Counted from the first letter of the stretch, positions 1 to 5,341 are shown. The stretch is 5,788 nt of DNA from JBEVEP01 sp040512755 (GCA_040512755.1 JBEVEP010000412.1:1-5788), one strand, 5' to 3'. The notes: generated from the sequence alone by a model not told the origin. Translations and numbers: made by a program.

Positions 1-267
1 TGGGCGAAGGCTCTGGAATTAATGGGCGATCCATCGATCAGCCTGATCGTGCTCGACGAGTTGAACATCGCTCTGCGCTACGAGTACCTCGACATCGCCA
101 AAGTCGTCTCGGCGCTCAAGGAACGCCGCGGCGATCTCCATGTCATCGTGACCGGGCGCAACGCAAAGGCCGAACTGATCGATGCGGCCGATCTGGTCAC
201 CGAGATGACGGCGGTGAAGCACCATTTCGCGGCAGGCGTGAAGGCCCAACAGGGGATCGAGTTTTGA
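1..267 (+). CDS. cobO: Cob(I)yrinic acid a,c-diamide adenosyltransferase, C-terminal part
   Basis: CobO transfers the 5'-deoxyadenosyl group of ATP to the cobalt of corrinoids in the cytoplasm, producing the adenosylated intermediate of the aerobic B12 pathway. The window opens inside the gene, so only the last 88 residues are visible and the N-terminal P-loop is off the edge. What is seen is typical of the CobO/BtuR end: the Walker-B-like strand IVLDELNIALRY (about visible residues 16-27), HVIVTGRNAK (47-56), ADLVTEM (63-69) and a C-terminus ending GVKAQQGIEF. The TGA stop is at 265-267. It converges on cobD with only 20 bp between the two stop codons. Other cob genes probably lie upstream (inference). 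The family assignment is secure from these motifs; the start cannot be judged. Confidence 0.93.
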   Translation, partial: WAKALELMGDPSISLIVLDELNIALRYEYLDIAKVVSALKERRGDLHVIVTGRNAKAELIDAADLVTEMTAVKHHFAAGVKAQQGIEF

Positions 268-290
268 CCCCTCGCCTGCACCCGGGGTCA
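265..290. repeat. Inverted repeat joining the convergent cobO and cobD stop codons
   Basis: TGACCCC at 265-271 and GGGGTCA at 284-290 form a perfect 7-bp inverted repeat with a 12-nt loop. Each arm contains the TGA stop codon of one gene, cobO on the plus strand and cobD on the minus strand. Neither side has a run of T after the stem, so it is a weak candidate for a bidirectional terminator or a 3'-end RNA hairpin. It may also be chance, favoured by the GC-rich sequence. Confidence 0.5.
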
Positions 291-1253
291 CGCGACCAAA
301 AACATTGTTACCACACCGAAGAGCGCAATCAGCAGCCAATCAGCTACGTGATAAAGCCGGAGTGCGGCTCGGATATCGGCAATCGTCGCCTCACCGCGGC
401 CGCCCTCTCCCATGAAAGCGTCATGCGCCGTCACACCGCCGTAAATGCGAGGGCCGGCCAGCGCCAGGCCGAGAGCGCCGGCCATCGCGGCCTCCGGCCA
501 ACCAGCGTTGGGCGAGCGATGATTCCTCGCATCGCGCCAGACTGCCCGCCAAGCGTCGGCGGGGGACGCTCCCGGAACCAACGCGGCCGCGCAAACCAGC
601 AGCAGAGCGGCGAGGCGCGAGGCAGGAAGGTTGATCAGATCGTCGAAGCGCGCCGATGCCCAGCCGAACGCCTCATGCTTTTCCGTCCGGTGGCCGATCA
701 TGCTGTCGGCGGTGTTCGCCGCCTTGTAGACGGCGCCGCCCGCAAGTCCGGCAACGCCGAGCCAGAAGGCAGGCGCTACGACGCCGTCCGAGAAGTTTTC
801 GGCCAGGCTTTCGATGGCCGCCCGCGCCACACCGGCTTCGTCGAGTTGGTCAGGGTCGCGGCCGACAATCCGCGAGACAGCAGCGCGCCCCGCGGCAAGC
901 CCGCCGCTTTCCAGCGCGTCCGCTACGGCGGCGACGTGATCGCCAAGGCTTCGCTGCGCAAGCAAGCTGCTTGCCGCTGCCGCCGTCAGCAGGATGCCGA
1001 ACGGGACGAGAGAAAATACGGCGGACATGGCCAGGGCGACCAGGGTTGTGACGCCGACAAGGATAGCAAGAGACAGAACGCCGGCTTGCCGACGGCGGTT
1101 GGCACTGTCCGCCGGCCGGTTGAACGCCCGATCGAGCCACGAAATCAGTCTGCCGATCCAGATCACAGGATGGCCGATTGCCTTCAACAGCGGCTCGGGA
1201 TAGCCGGTAGAACGCTCTATGAGCAGTGCGAGGAAGGCGATCAGGACTGACAT
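288..1253 (-). CDS. cobD: Adenosylcobinamide-phosphate synthase CobD/CbiB
   Basis: CobD (CbiB) is a membrane protein that attaches the aminopropanol moiety (as its phosphate) to adenosylcobyric acid, giving adenosylcobinamide (phosphate), the step before nucleotide-loop assembly. The 321-residue product has the family's usual length. Family landmarks are GHPVIWIGRLI (27-37), ESLAENFSDGVVAPAFW (148-164), YKAANTADSMIGH (176-188), RFDDLINLPASRL (202-214) and RNHRSPNAGWPEAAMAGAL (243-261). Hydrophobic stretches near 58-98, 156-175, 212-228 and 303-320 fit a multi-span protein. The start is the ATG read from 1253 to 1251. A GGAG lies only 2 nt upstream (1259-1256), which is unusually close, but no upstream ATG/GTG/TTG is seen in frame nearby and the N-terminus fits the family. 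Its start codon overlaps that of cobC on the other strand, so its promoter should lie inside cobC. Its stop converges on cobO. Confidence 0.95.
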   Translation of the reverse strand: MSVLIAFLALLIERSTGYPEPLLKAIGHPVIWIGRLISWLDRAFNRPADSANRRRQAGVLSLAILVGVTTLVALAMSAVFSLVPFGILLTAAAASSLLAQRSLGDHVAAVADALESGGLAAGRAAVSRIVGRDPDQLDEAGVARAAIESLAENFSDGVVAPAFWLGVAGLAGGAVYKAANTADSMIGHRTEKHEAFGWASARFDDLINLPASRLAALLLVCAAALVPGASPADAWRAVWRDARNHRSPNAGWPEAAMAGALGLALAGPRIYGGVTAHDAFMGEGGRGEATIADIRAALRLYHVADWLLIALFGVVTMFLVA

Positions 1254-1261
1254 GGCTCCGG
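1243..1261. promoter_or_regulatory. Back-to-back cobD/cobC translation start region
   Basis: The tetramer CATG at 1251-1254 contains both start codons: ATG at 1252-1254 for cobC on the plus strand and ATG read 1253-1251 for cobD on the minus strand. The plus strand has an AGGA at 1243-1246, 5 nt before the cobC ATG. The minus strand has GGAG at 1259-1256, 2 nt before the cobD ATG. Each gene's ribosome-binding site therefore lies inside the other gene's coding sequence, and the two mRNAs must have complementary 5' ends. No promoter hexamers convincing enough to place were found here. Confidence 0.7.
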
Positions 1262-2298
1262 GGCGCAGCGATTCGGCAGCGATTATCGATCACGGCGGAA
1301 GCCTTGAGCGGGCGCGTTTCCTGTTTCCAGACGCGCCGCAGCCGTGGATCGACCTTTCGACCGGGATCAATCCGCACTCCTATCCAGTTTTGGACCTGCC
1401 CGCCACCTCCTTCACCCGTCTGCCGGAACCGGGCCAGGGCAAAGCCCTTGCGCGCGTCGCTGCGGAAACCTATGGCGCGCCGTCAGCCGCCCATGTCGTG
1501 CCCGCGCCGGGAACGCAGGTCCTGCTGCCGCTTGTCGCTTCACTGGTGCCGCCCGGGCGAGCCGCCGTGCTTGGCCCGACCTATGCGGAGCACCGTCGGG
1601 CCGCCGCCATCGCCGGCCATCAGGTCGAGGAAACTGGCGATCTCCAGAGACTGGCCGAGGCTGACCTGGCCATCCTGGTCAATCCGAACAATCCGGATGG
1701 CCGAATCATCTCGCGCACAGATGTGCTTCAGCTTGCCGACCGGGTCGGCTCCCGCGGAGGCTTGCTTGTGGTCGACGAGGCATTCATGGATGTCGGCCCG
1801 CGCAGCGAGAGCGTGGATGCCGACGTAGATCATGGCAGCCTTGTCGTGCTCCGCTCCTTCGGGAAGTTCTTCGGGCTTGCAGGCATTCGGCTGGGTTTCG
1901 CGATTGCGTCGCCGGAACTGGCTACAGGGCTTGACGCCCGGTTGGGGCCGTGGGCGGTCTCGGGACCGGCACTGGAGATCGGTCTGCGCGGACTTGCCGA
2001 CAAGGACTGGCAGGAGACCATGCGGATCAGGCTGTCGGAGGCGGCAAAGAGGCTTGACGCGCTGCTGATGCGTCGTGACATTCCGGTTGTCGGCGGCGTA
2101 AGCCTGTTTCGCTATGTCCGCCTTCGTGAAGCGCCTGCCTTGTTCGATACCCTTGGCCGGCACGGTATTTTGGTTCGCCTGTTCGTCGATCGGCCGGACT
2201 GTCTTCGCTTCGGTCTGGCGGCGGATGAAGCCGGATGGGAACGACTGGTTGAGGCGCTCCGCGCTTGGCAAGACACACGAGAAAGCATCAAACTATGA
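1252..2298 (+). CDS. cobC: L-threonine-O-3-phosphate decarboxylase (CobC, PLP-dependent)
   Basis: CobC is a fold-type I PLP enzyme, related to histidinol-phosphate aminotransferase, that decarboxylates L-threonine phosphate to (R)-1-amino-2-propanol phosphate, the linker that CobD couples to cobyric acid. In the 348-residue product: IDLSTGINP (33-41, N-terminal substrate segment), PAPGTQ (84-89, cofactor phosphate loop), Y111, NPNNPDG (144-150), VVDEAF (173-178, with D175 expected to contact the pyridine nitrogen), SFGKFFGLAGIRLGF (202-216, with K205 the expected PLP lysine), and CLRFGLA (317-323, with R319 the expected carboxylate-binding arginine). No key residue is missing. I chose the ATG at 1252 over an in-frame ATG at 1219 because it has an AGGA 5 nt upstream and the family N-terminus begins near here; the longer form would extend into cobD. 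The stop overlaps the start of the downstream phosphatase gene, so the two are probably co-transcribed and translationally coupled. Confidence 0.94.
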   Translation: MAPGRSDSAAIIDHGGSLERARFLFPDAPQPWIDLSTGINPHSYPVLDLPATSFTRLPEPGQGKALARVAAETYGAPSAAHVVPAPGTQVLLPLVASLVPPGRAAVLGPTYAEHRRAAAIAGHQVEETGDLQRLAEADLAILVNPNNPDGRIISRTDVLQLADRVGSRGGLLVVDEAFMDVGPRSESVDADVDHGSLVVLRSFGKFFGLAGIRLGFAIASPELATGLDARLGPWAVSGPALEIGLRGLADKDWQETMRIRLSEAAKRLDALLMRRDIPVVGGVSLFRYVRLREAPALFDTLGRHGILVRLFVDRPDCLRFGLAADEAGWERLVEALRAWQDTRESIKL

Positions 2299-2819
2299 TC
2301 CACGTCTGCTCACTGACCCGCCTTCATTCGACAGTCGCCGCAACGGGCGCGGGACGGGTCGTGTCGCTTCTCAGCATCGGTACGGCGGTCGAAAGGCCCG
2401 GGACCGTGGCCGAGGCGGACCATCTCCTGCTCTCCATGCATGACATCGTCGACGAGCAGCCGGACCTCGTACCGCCTGGCCGCCATCATGTTGAACAATT
2501 GCTGGAATTTGCTCGCGGCTGGGACCGTTCGAAGCCTCTTGTCGTGCATTGCTTTGCCGGCATCAGCCGTTCGACTGCGGCCGCCTACATTATCGCTGCG
2601 GCGTTGGACCCCGAGCGCGAGGAAACAGAGCTGGCAGCCACGCTTCGCCGTGCCTCACCGTCGGCTACGCCCAATAGCCGCCTCATAGCGCTCGCCGACG
2701 GCCTGCTTGGTCGAGATGGCCGAATGATCTCGGCGATTGCAGCAATCGGGCGCGGCGCGGATGCGCTTGAGGGCGTACCCTTCAGGCTGGACGTCAGATC
2801 TGCTCTTTTATCTGCATAG
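2295..2819 (+). CDS. Cysteine-based (protein tyrosine phosphatase-like) phosphatase, COG5350 type
   Basis: The 174-residue product carries the Cys-X5-Arg phosphatase signature VVHCFAGISRSTAAAYI (83-99), with nucleophile C86 and phosphate-binding R92 followed by S93. D50 in MHDIVDE (48-54) is a plausible general acid (inference). The C-terminal half, with PNSRLIALAD (126-135) and LLGRDGRM (137-144), resembles the predicted phosphatases I know as COG5350 in alphaproteobacteria. No signal peptide or membrane span is visible, so it is probably cytoplasmic. I chose the ATG at 2295, which overlaps the cobC stop as ATGA; a TTG at 2265 would add 10 residues inside cobC. There is no strong Shine-Dalgarno before it, in keeping with coupling to cobC. 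Its substrate is unknown. The tight link to cobC raises the possibility of a role on a phosphorylated corrinoid or aminopropanol intermediate, but a general phosphotyrosine role is equally open. The TAG stop is at the edge of a repeat element. Confidence 0.85.
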   Translation: MIHVCSLTRLHSTVAATGAGRVVSLLSIGTAVERPGTVAEADHLLLSMHDIVDEQPDLVPPGRHHVEQLLEFARGWDRSKPLVVHCFAGISRSTAAAYIIAAALDPEREETELAATLRRASPSATPNSRLIALADGLLGRDGRMISAIAAIGRGADALEGVPFRLDVRSALLSA

Positions 2820-2917
2820 AGCAATTCCAGCAAAAGTGGGAACCGGTTTTCCGTCCGGAATTGCGTCAAAACAAAGAGTTAGAGCGGCCTCCGGTTCCGT
2901 CCGGATGCATGCCGCTC
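2817..2917. repeat. Palindromic intergenic element of rhizobial type
   Basis: Two imperfect stem-loops sit in tandem. The first pairs GCAATTCC (2821-2828) with GGAATTGC (2857-2864) and contains the 8-bp palindrome AACCGGTT (2841-2848). The second pairs GAGCGGC (2882-2888) with GCCGCTC (2911-2917), with an inner stem TCCGG (2890-2894)/CCGGA (2901-2905) around a 6-nt loop. TAGAGC occurs at 2817-2822 and again at 2880-2885, so the first hairpin is bounded by a short direct repeat, and the first copy includes the stop codon of the phosphatase gene. The sequence style (GCAATTCCAG, then CCGGAATTGCGT and AAAACAAAGAG) matches an intergenic repeat that I recall as abundant in rhizobia; copy number cannot be checked here. 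It could also help end the cobC transcript. Confidence 0.6.
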
Positions 2918-2931
2918 CAGGTGAAAAACAA

Positions 2932-2958
2932 GTGAGCCGCAGGCAACCTGCGGCTCAC
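2932..2958 (-). terminator. Rho-independent terminator of the minus-strand gene at 2974-3297
   Basis: GTGAGCCGCAGG (2932-2943) and CCTGCGGCTCAC (2947-2958) form a perfect 12-bp stem with a 3-nt loop. Read on the minus strand the hairpin is followed at once by TTGTTTTTC, a U-rich tail, and it starts 15 nt after the stop codon of the upstream minus-strand gene. On the plus strand no T run follows, so it works mainly for the minus-strand gene, though the hairpin may slow read-through from cobC. Confidence 0.85.
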
Positions 2959-2973
2959 GGCAGACGGCAGAAA

Positions 2974-3297
2974 TCAGGATTTCAATCGCTCAACGCAAAG
3001 GGCGCGCAGTACGCGAGCAGCTTCCGCGTATGTCACCTGATTGCCCGAGAACTGGGCCAGTGACGGCTCGTCCACCACGGCCTGAACGTCATCGAAAACC
3101 CGGATGGGCAGGATATCGGTGCAACCGCGCATGCGGCCGAAGACGGCGCTGATGGGTGTCAGCTTGCCGTCGCACTCCACATCCGGCTCTGGGGCGCCCA
3201 CTTGCCAGTCTTCATAGGCATCCAGCGCGTCCTGGAAGGCATAGTGAAGAAAGGTCGGAGCATGGCCTTCATGAAGTGGGGGAAGCACGTGTCGCAT
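2974..3297 (-). CDS. Conserved-looking hypothetical protein, 107 residues
   Basis: I do not recognise a named family. The product is soluble-looking and acidic, with no signal peptide or membrane span. Visible features are an N-terminal MRHVLPPLHEGHAP, a central TPISAVFGRMRGCTDILP (47-64) with a single Cys-Thr-Asp, and a C-terminal helix-like AEAARVLRALCVERL (91-105). The central block resembles small hypothetical proteins of rhizobia that I have a vague memory of, so family membership is only suggested. Support for it being real: an AGGA at 3308-3305 lies 7 nt before the ATG on the minus strand (within GAGGA), the reading frame is uninterrupted, and a strong terminator follows the stop. It stands alone as a transcription unit, with 225 bp separating it from the next minus-strand gene. 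Function unknown. Confidence 0.75.
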   Translation of the reverse strand: MRHVLPPLHEGHAPTFLHYAFQDALDAYEDWQVGAPEPDVECDGKLTPISAVFGRMRGCTDILPIRVFDDVQAVVDEPSLAQFSGNQVTYAEAARVLRALCVERLKS

Positions 3298-3495
3298 CTA
3301 TGTTTCCTCTCGTTGCAGTTTGCCCCGCCCACTCATCTGACATCTGACGCTCGACCGACCTGGCCGCAAAAATCGCCCTCTCTACTCTTCGGGAATACTC
3401 GACCAGAACGCGGTCGCCGCCACATTATGGCCAAGTTCGATCGGGCGACGCAAGATTCCCGGCAGGTCTTTACCATCAACAATTTGAGACCCGTG

Positions 3496-3519
3496 CGCGG
3501 ATGGATGTGAGCATCCGCG
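3496..3519 (-). terminator. Possible weak terminator hairpin after the 62-residue gene
   Basis: CGCGGATG (3496-3503) pairs with CATCCGCG (3512-3519) around an 8-nt loop. It lies just beyond the stop of the minus-strand gene at 3523. No T run follows on the minus strand, so it is a stem-loop of uncertain function rather than a clear intrinsic terminator. The rest of 3298-3522 shows no gene; the only other small feature is a tandem 7-bp repeat CATCTGA at 3334-3347. Confidence 0.4.
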
Positions 3520-3522
3520 GCC

Positions 3523-3711
3523 TCACCAGCAGCCGGTATATGGCCAGGTCCAGTAAATAGTGTCTTCGCGTTCGGACGGGCTTTTCTCGTCCGTCACTGC
3601 CGCGTCTTTGGCGCCTTGACAATCAGGCGCAGCCTGTTGCCGGCGCTCGATTTTGGCAGTCCACCCCTGGCGGACAAACAAAGTTTCCAGGGAACCAATC
3701 AAGTCCGACAT
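3523..3711 (-). CDS. Small hypothetical protein, 62 residues, Trp-rich C-terminus
   Basis: The function is not recognised. The start at 3711 is chosen because GGGAGG (minus strand, 3722-3717) lies 5 nt upstream, an almost ideal ribosome-binding site; an upstream in-frame ATG at 3807 would give 94 residues but has no such site. The product starts with a short amphipathic segment MSDLIGSLETLFVRQGW (1-17), has a charged polar middle (about 18-50), and ends with an aromatic tail TIYWTWPYTGCW (51-62), which is unusual in holding three Trp, two Tyr and a Cys within twelve residues. There is no signal peptide or membrane span. It lies between two other minus-strand small genes with gaps of 225 and 272 bp, so co-transcription is not assured. 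The alternative is a spurious ORF, but the ribosome-binding site argues against that. Confidence 0.6.
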   Translation of the reverse strand: MSDLIGSLETLFVRQGWTAKIERRQQAAPDCQGAKDAAVTDEKSPSEREDTIYWTWPYTGCW

Positions 3712-3940
3712 GGCATCCTCCCGATTGTGCTGTTCCGTCGCGGCCGCATCTGCGGCCGACTGGGCGTGACCGTCGTTCCGTACCGAAACTTGCAACTTCC
3801 GAAACAATTCGTGATTCTACCTGCCTCGTTTTCGCCAAAGCCCGTGTTTGGGAGCGGCTATGCCAAGCTGGCGCGTTTGTGATGACTCCGATTCACGCGG
3901 GCATCGCGGACATGCCGTCCTGCACTGGCGTCCGAGTTCC

Positions 3941-3959
3941 GCGGCCATTCGGTGACCGC
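3941..3959 (-). terminator. Possible 3' hairpin after the small membrane protein gene
   Basis: GCGGCCA (3941-3947) and TGACCGC (3953-3959) form a 7-bp stem with one G-U wobble and a 5-nt loop, 24 nt beyond the stop codon of the minus-strand gene at 3984. No T run follows, so this is only a candidate transcript end. The interval 3712-3983 otherwise contains no gene I can support. Confidence 0.25.
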
Positions 3960-3983
3960 CGAGCCAAAGAATAGACCTTGCTG

Positions 3984-4139
3984 TCAGTTGCCGATCATCC
4001 CGAATACCAGGGCTACAGAGAACCCGATTGCAAGGAAGAAGGCGAGAGCGCCAAGCGAATCCCGCAACGGCAACATGCGGGCCTTCGTTGCAGTCCTTGG
4101 ACCAGTGCGCTCAACTCTTGTCTGCGAAAGGAACGTCAT
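3984..4139 (-). CDS. Small single-span membrane protein, 51 residues
   Basis: Reading the minus strand from the ATG at 4139-4137 gives an uninterrupted 51-codon frame ending in TGA at 3986-3984. The N-terminal half is polar and basic, with R9, R12, R15, K19, R21 and R26 and a run of TGPRTATKAR (12-21). The C-terminal half is one hydrophobic helix, about residues 28-49 (SLGALAFFLAIG, then FSVALVFGMIG), ending in Asn. The basic side followed by a helix predicts an N-in, C-out single-pass protein by the positive-inside rule. GGAG on the minus strand (4148-4145) lies 5 nt before the ATG, which is well placed. An AT-rich stretch just upstream offers a promoter. No family name is recognised and function is unknown. 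The combination of ribosome-binding site, helix and charge asymmetry makes chance unlikely, although hydrophobic ORFs can arise opposite GC-rich DNA. Confidence 0.72.
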   Translation of the reverse strand: MTFLSQTRVERTGPRTATKARMLPLRDSLGALAFFLAIGFSVALVFGMIGN

Positions 4140-4159
4140 GGGATCTCCGTAGTCCCATT

Positions 4160-4187
4160 AATCTACCAAATTAATAGACTTTGTCGA
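4160..4187 (-). promoter_or_regulatory. Candidate promoter for the 51-residue membrane protein
   Basis: On the minus strand TCGACA (4187-4182) and TAGATT (4165-4160) are separated by 16 nt, a weak sigma-70-like pair within an AT-rich patch. Initiation about 7 nt downstream would leave only a short leader before the GGAG at 4148-4145. The match is modest. Confidence 0.3.
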
Positions 4188-4326
4188 TTTCAAAATTGGA
4201 CGGAAATGTGGCAAGCCATGCCTCCATTCCCGGGTCAACATGAAATCCGAATCCCAACACGACATCTGCATGGTCGCGGAAGGGCGCAGCCGAAGGGAAC
4301 TGCTCCATCCGTTGCGGACCGCACGA

Positions 4327-4356
4327 TAGACGACAAAGCTGTTGCTAATGTATGAT
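4327..4356 (+). promoter_or_regulatory. Candidate promoter for the DUF2189 gene
   Basis: TAGACG (4327-4332, four of six matches to TTGACA) and TATGAT (4351-4356, five of six to TATAAT) are separated by 18 nt. A transcript starting near 4363 would have a leader of roughly 85 nt, containing the whole inverted repeat at 4371-4423. This is a consensus match by eye only. Confidence 0.4.
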
Positions 4357-4370
4357 CGCCGTGCAGTGCA

Positions 4371-4423
4371 GGTCGCGTATGCGTGACCGTCCGTTCTGAA
4401 CGGCGCAAGCGTGATACGCGACC
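4371..4423 (+). promoter_or_regulatory. Nested inverted repeat in the leader of the DUF2189 gene
   Basis: GGTCGCGTAT (4371-4380) is perfectly complementary to ATACGCGACC (4414-4423), a 10-bp stem enclosing 33 nt. Inside lies a second stem, CCGTT (4391-4395) with AACGG (4399-4403), around a 3-nt loop. The same interior holds GCGTGA twice in direct orientation (4381-4386 and 4409-4414). The outer stem ends about 15 nt before the GGAG of the downstream gene's ribosome-binding site. It may be an RNA stem-loop that affects translation, or a DNA operator; neither can be decided from sequence. There is no T run after it, so it does not look like an intrinsic terminator. Confidence 0.55.
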
Positions 4424-4448
4424 ACTCTGGATCAATGGGAGAGAGGTC

Positions 4449-5264
4449 ATGGCAGGATTTCACGTGATTGCAGGAGCCAGCGAGACGCCGGTCCATCCCA
4501 AAGTGCGCAAAATTGGCGTCGCGGATTTGGTCGATGCGCTGCACAAGGGATTCGATGATTTCTGGGAAAAGCCATCCCACTATGTGTTTCTTTGCTTGAT
4601 CTACCCATTGGTTGGCGTCGTGCTCGCAGCCTGGACATCCGGCAACAACGCTCTGCCGATGCTCTTTCCGCTGATGTCCGGCTTTGCCCTCCTCGGGCCG
4701 TTTGCGGCAATCGGGCTCTATGAGATCAGCCGCCGGCGAGAGGCCGGTATGGACACTTCATGGTGGCATGCGCTTGAGGTACGGCAGTCGCCGGCCATAC
4801 CATCGATAGCGGCGGTCGGGTTCTTCCTGTTTGCCGTGTTCATTGCCTGGCTGCTCGCCGCGCAGGCAATCTATCAATGGTATTTCGGCCCTACGCCTCC
4901 GGAATCGCTGGGCAGCTTCCTTCGTGATGTGCTTACGACCGAGCGCGGCTGGATGCTCATCATCGCCGGCAATGTCATCGGCTTCATTTTTGCGGTCGTC
5001 GTGCTGAGCACGACGGTCATCGCATTCCCGATTTTGCTTGACCGCGACATCGGGGCTTATGACGCCATCTACACATCGGTGCGTGCCGTCATGGCCAATC
5101 CGGTTACCATGGCGATCTGGGGGTTGATCGTGGCGTTTCTGCTCGTTGTTGGCTCCATTCCGCTGTTTGCCGGGCTCGCCGTCATCATTCCGATCCTCGG
5201 CCATGCCACCTGGCATCTGTACCGCAAAGTGATCGAGCCGCCGCCCCACGTCACCAACCCGTGA
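4449..5264 (+). CDS. DUF2189 family integral membrane protein (COG5473)
   Basis: The 271-residue product is a multi-span inner membrane protein of the DUF2189 family, whose function is not known. Family-like segments are GFDDFWEKPSHYVFLCLIYP (34-53), LMSGFALLGPFAAIGLYEIS (75-94), PILLDRDIGAYDAI (194-207) with SVRAVMANP (210-218) after it, and LAVIIPILGHATWHLYRKVI (243-262). Approximate membrane segments are 44-62, 69-91, 118-140, 169-195, 219-237 and 238-252. The N-terminal 33 residues and the C-terminal tail EPPPHVTNP are soluble. The ATG at 4449 is preferred to an in-frame upstream start at 4383 because GGGAGAGAGG lies just before it (4438-4446 region), the family N-terminus fits, and the earlier start lies inside the inverted repeat. 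The gene stands alone and ends at a terminator hairpin. The family assignment is from memory of its motifs. Confidence 0.85.
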   Translation: MAGFHVIAGASETPVHPKVRKIGVADLVDALHKGFDDFWEKPSHYVFLCLIYPLVGVVLAAWTSGNNALPMLFPLMSGFALLGPFAAIGLYEISRRREAGMDTSWWHALEVRQSPAIPSIAAVGFFLFAVFIAWLLAAQAIYQWYFGPTPPESLGSFLRDVLTTERGWMLIIAGNVIGFIFAVVVLSTTVIAFPILLDRDIGAYDAIYTSVRAVMANPVTMAIWGLIVAFLLVVGSIPLFAGLAVIIPILGHATWHLYRKVIEPPPHVTNP

Positions 5265-5290
5265 TTGCTCAGACCGTATCAAAGCTAAAC

Positions 5291-5312
5291 CGGCCGGCTC
5301 TCCAGCCGGCCG
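5291..5312 (+). terminator. Terminator hairpin after the DUF2189 gene
   Basis: CGGCCGGCT (5291-5299) pairs perfectly with AGCCGGCCG (5304-5312) around the loop CTCC, 26 nt after the stop codon. The following ATTCATAT is only moderately T-rich, so termination may be partial, but the GC-rich 9-bp stem directly after a gene is a typical layout. Confidence 0.65.
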
Positions 5313-5341
5313 ATTCATATGAGCTACTCAACAAATTGAAT

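Larger units (their letters stand above)
4140..4448. other. Divergent intergenic region between the small membrane protein and the DUF2189 gene
   Basis: This stretch of 309 bp separates two divergently transcribed membrane protein genes. The first 60 bp are AT-rich compared with the surroundings and probably hold the minus-strand promoter. The part from 4190 to 4325 has no motif I can interpret; open frames crossing it lack ribosome-binding sites and recognisable content. The right part holds a candidate plus-strand promoter and a nested inverted repeat, listed separately. Confidence 0.6.

Noticed and set aside
264..1250. Long plus-strand open frame of 328 codons opposite cobD
   Set aside because: It is the antisense shadow of cobD in GC-rich DNA. 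Its product is Arg/Gln-rich low-complexity sequence with no family motifs, whereas the minus strand encodes a full CobD.
1540..2271. Minus-strand open frame of 243 codons opposite cobC
   Set aside because: The plus strand encodes a complete CobC with PLP-enzyme motifs; the antisense frame shows no recognisable motif and no ribosome-binding site.
1..2300. Cobalamin riboswitch near cobD or cobC
   Set aside because: The start codons overlap back to back, leaving no leader space outside coding sequence, and no B12-box-like sequence was noticed.
3202..3510. Plus-strand frame of 102 codons across 3202-3510
   Set aside because: It overlaps the minus-strand 107-residue gene, which has a better ribosome-binding site and terminator. 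The part beyond 3297 lacks a start with a ribosome-binding site and any motif.
3523..3560. Trp/Cys-rich tail of the 62-residue protein as a RiPP core peptide
   Set aside because: No modifying enzyme, transporter or protease gene lies in the window, so there is no context for a peptide natural product.
3616..3882. Plus-strand frame of 88 codons opposite the 62-residue gene
   Set aside because: No ribosome-binding site and no recognisable content; the opposite strand has GGGAGG 5 nt before its ATG.
3978..4355. Plus-strand frame of 125 codons across the divergent intergenic region
   Set aside because: It covers the small membrane protein in antisense and then featureless DNA; composition is random-like and no ribosome-binding site was seen.
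4158..4580. Minus-strand frame of 140 codons crossing the DUF2189 start
   Set aside because: It overlaps the conserved N-terminus of the DUF2189 protein and the leader inverted repeat, and shows no motif.
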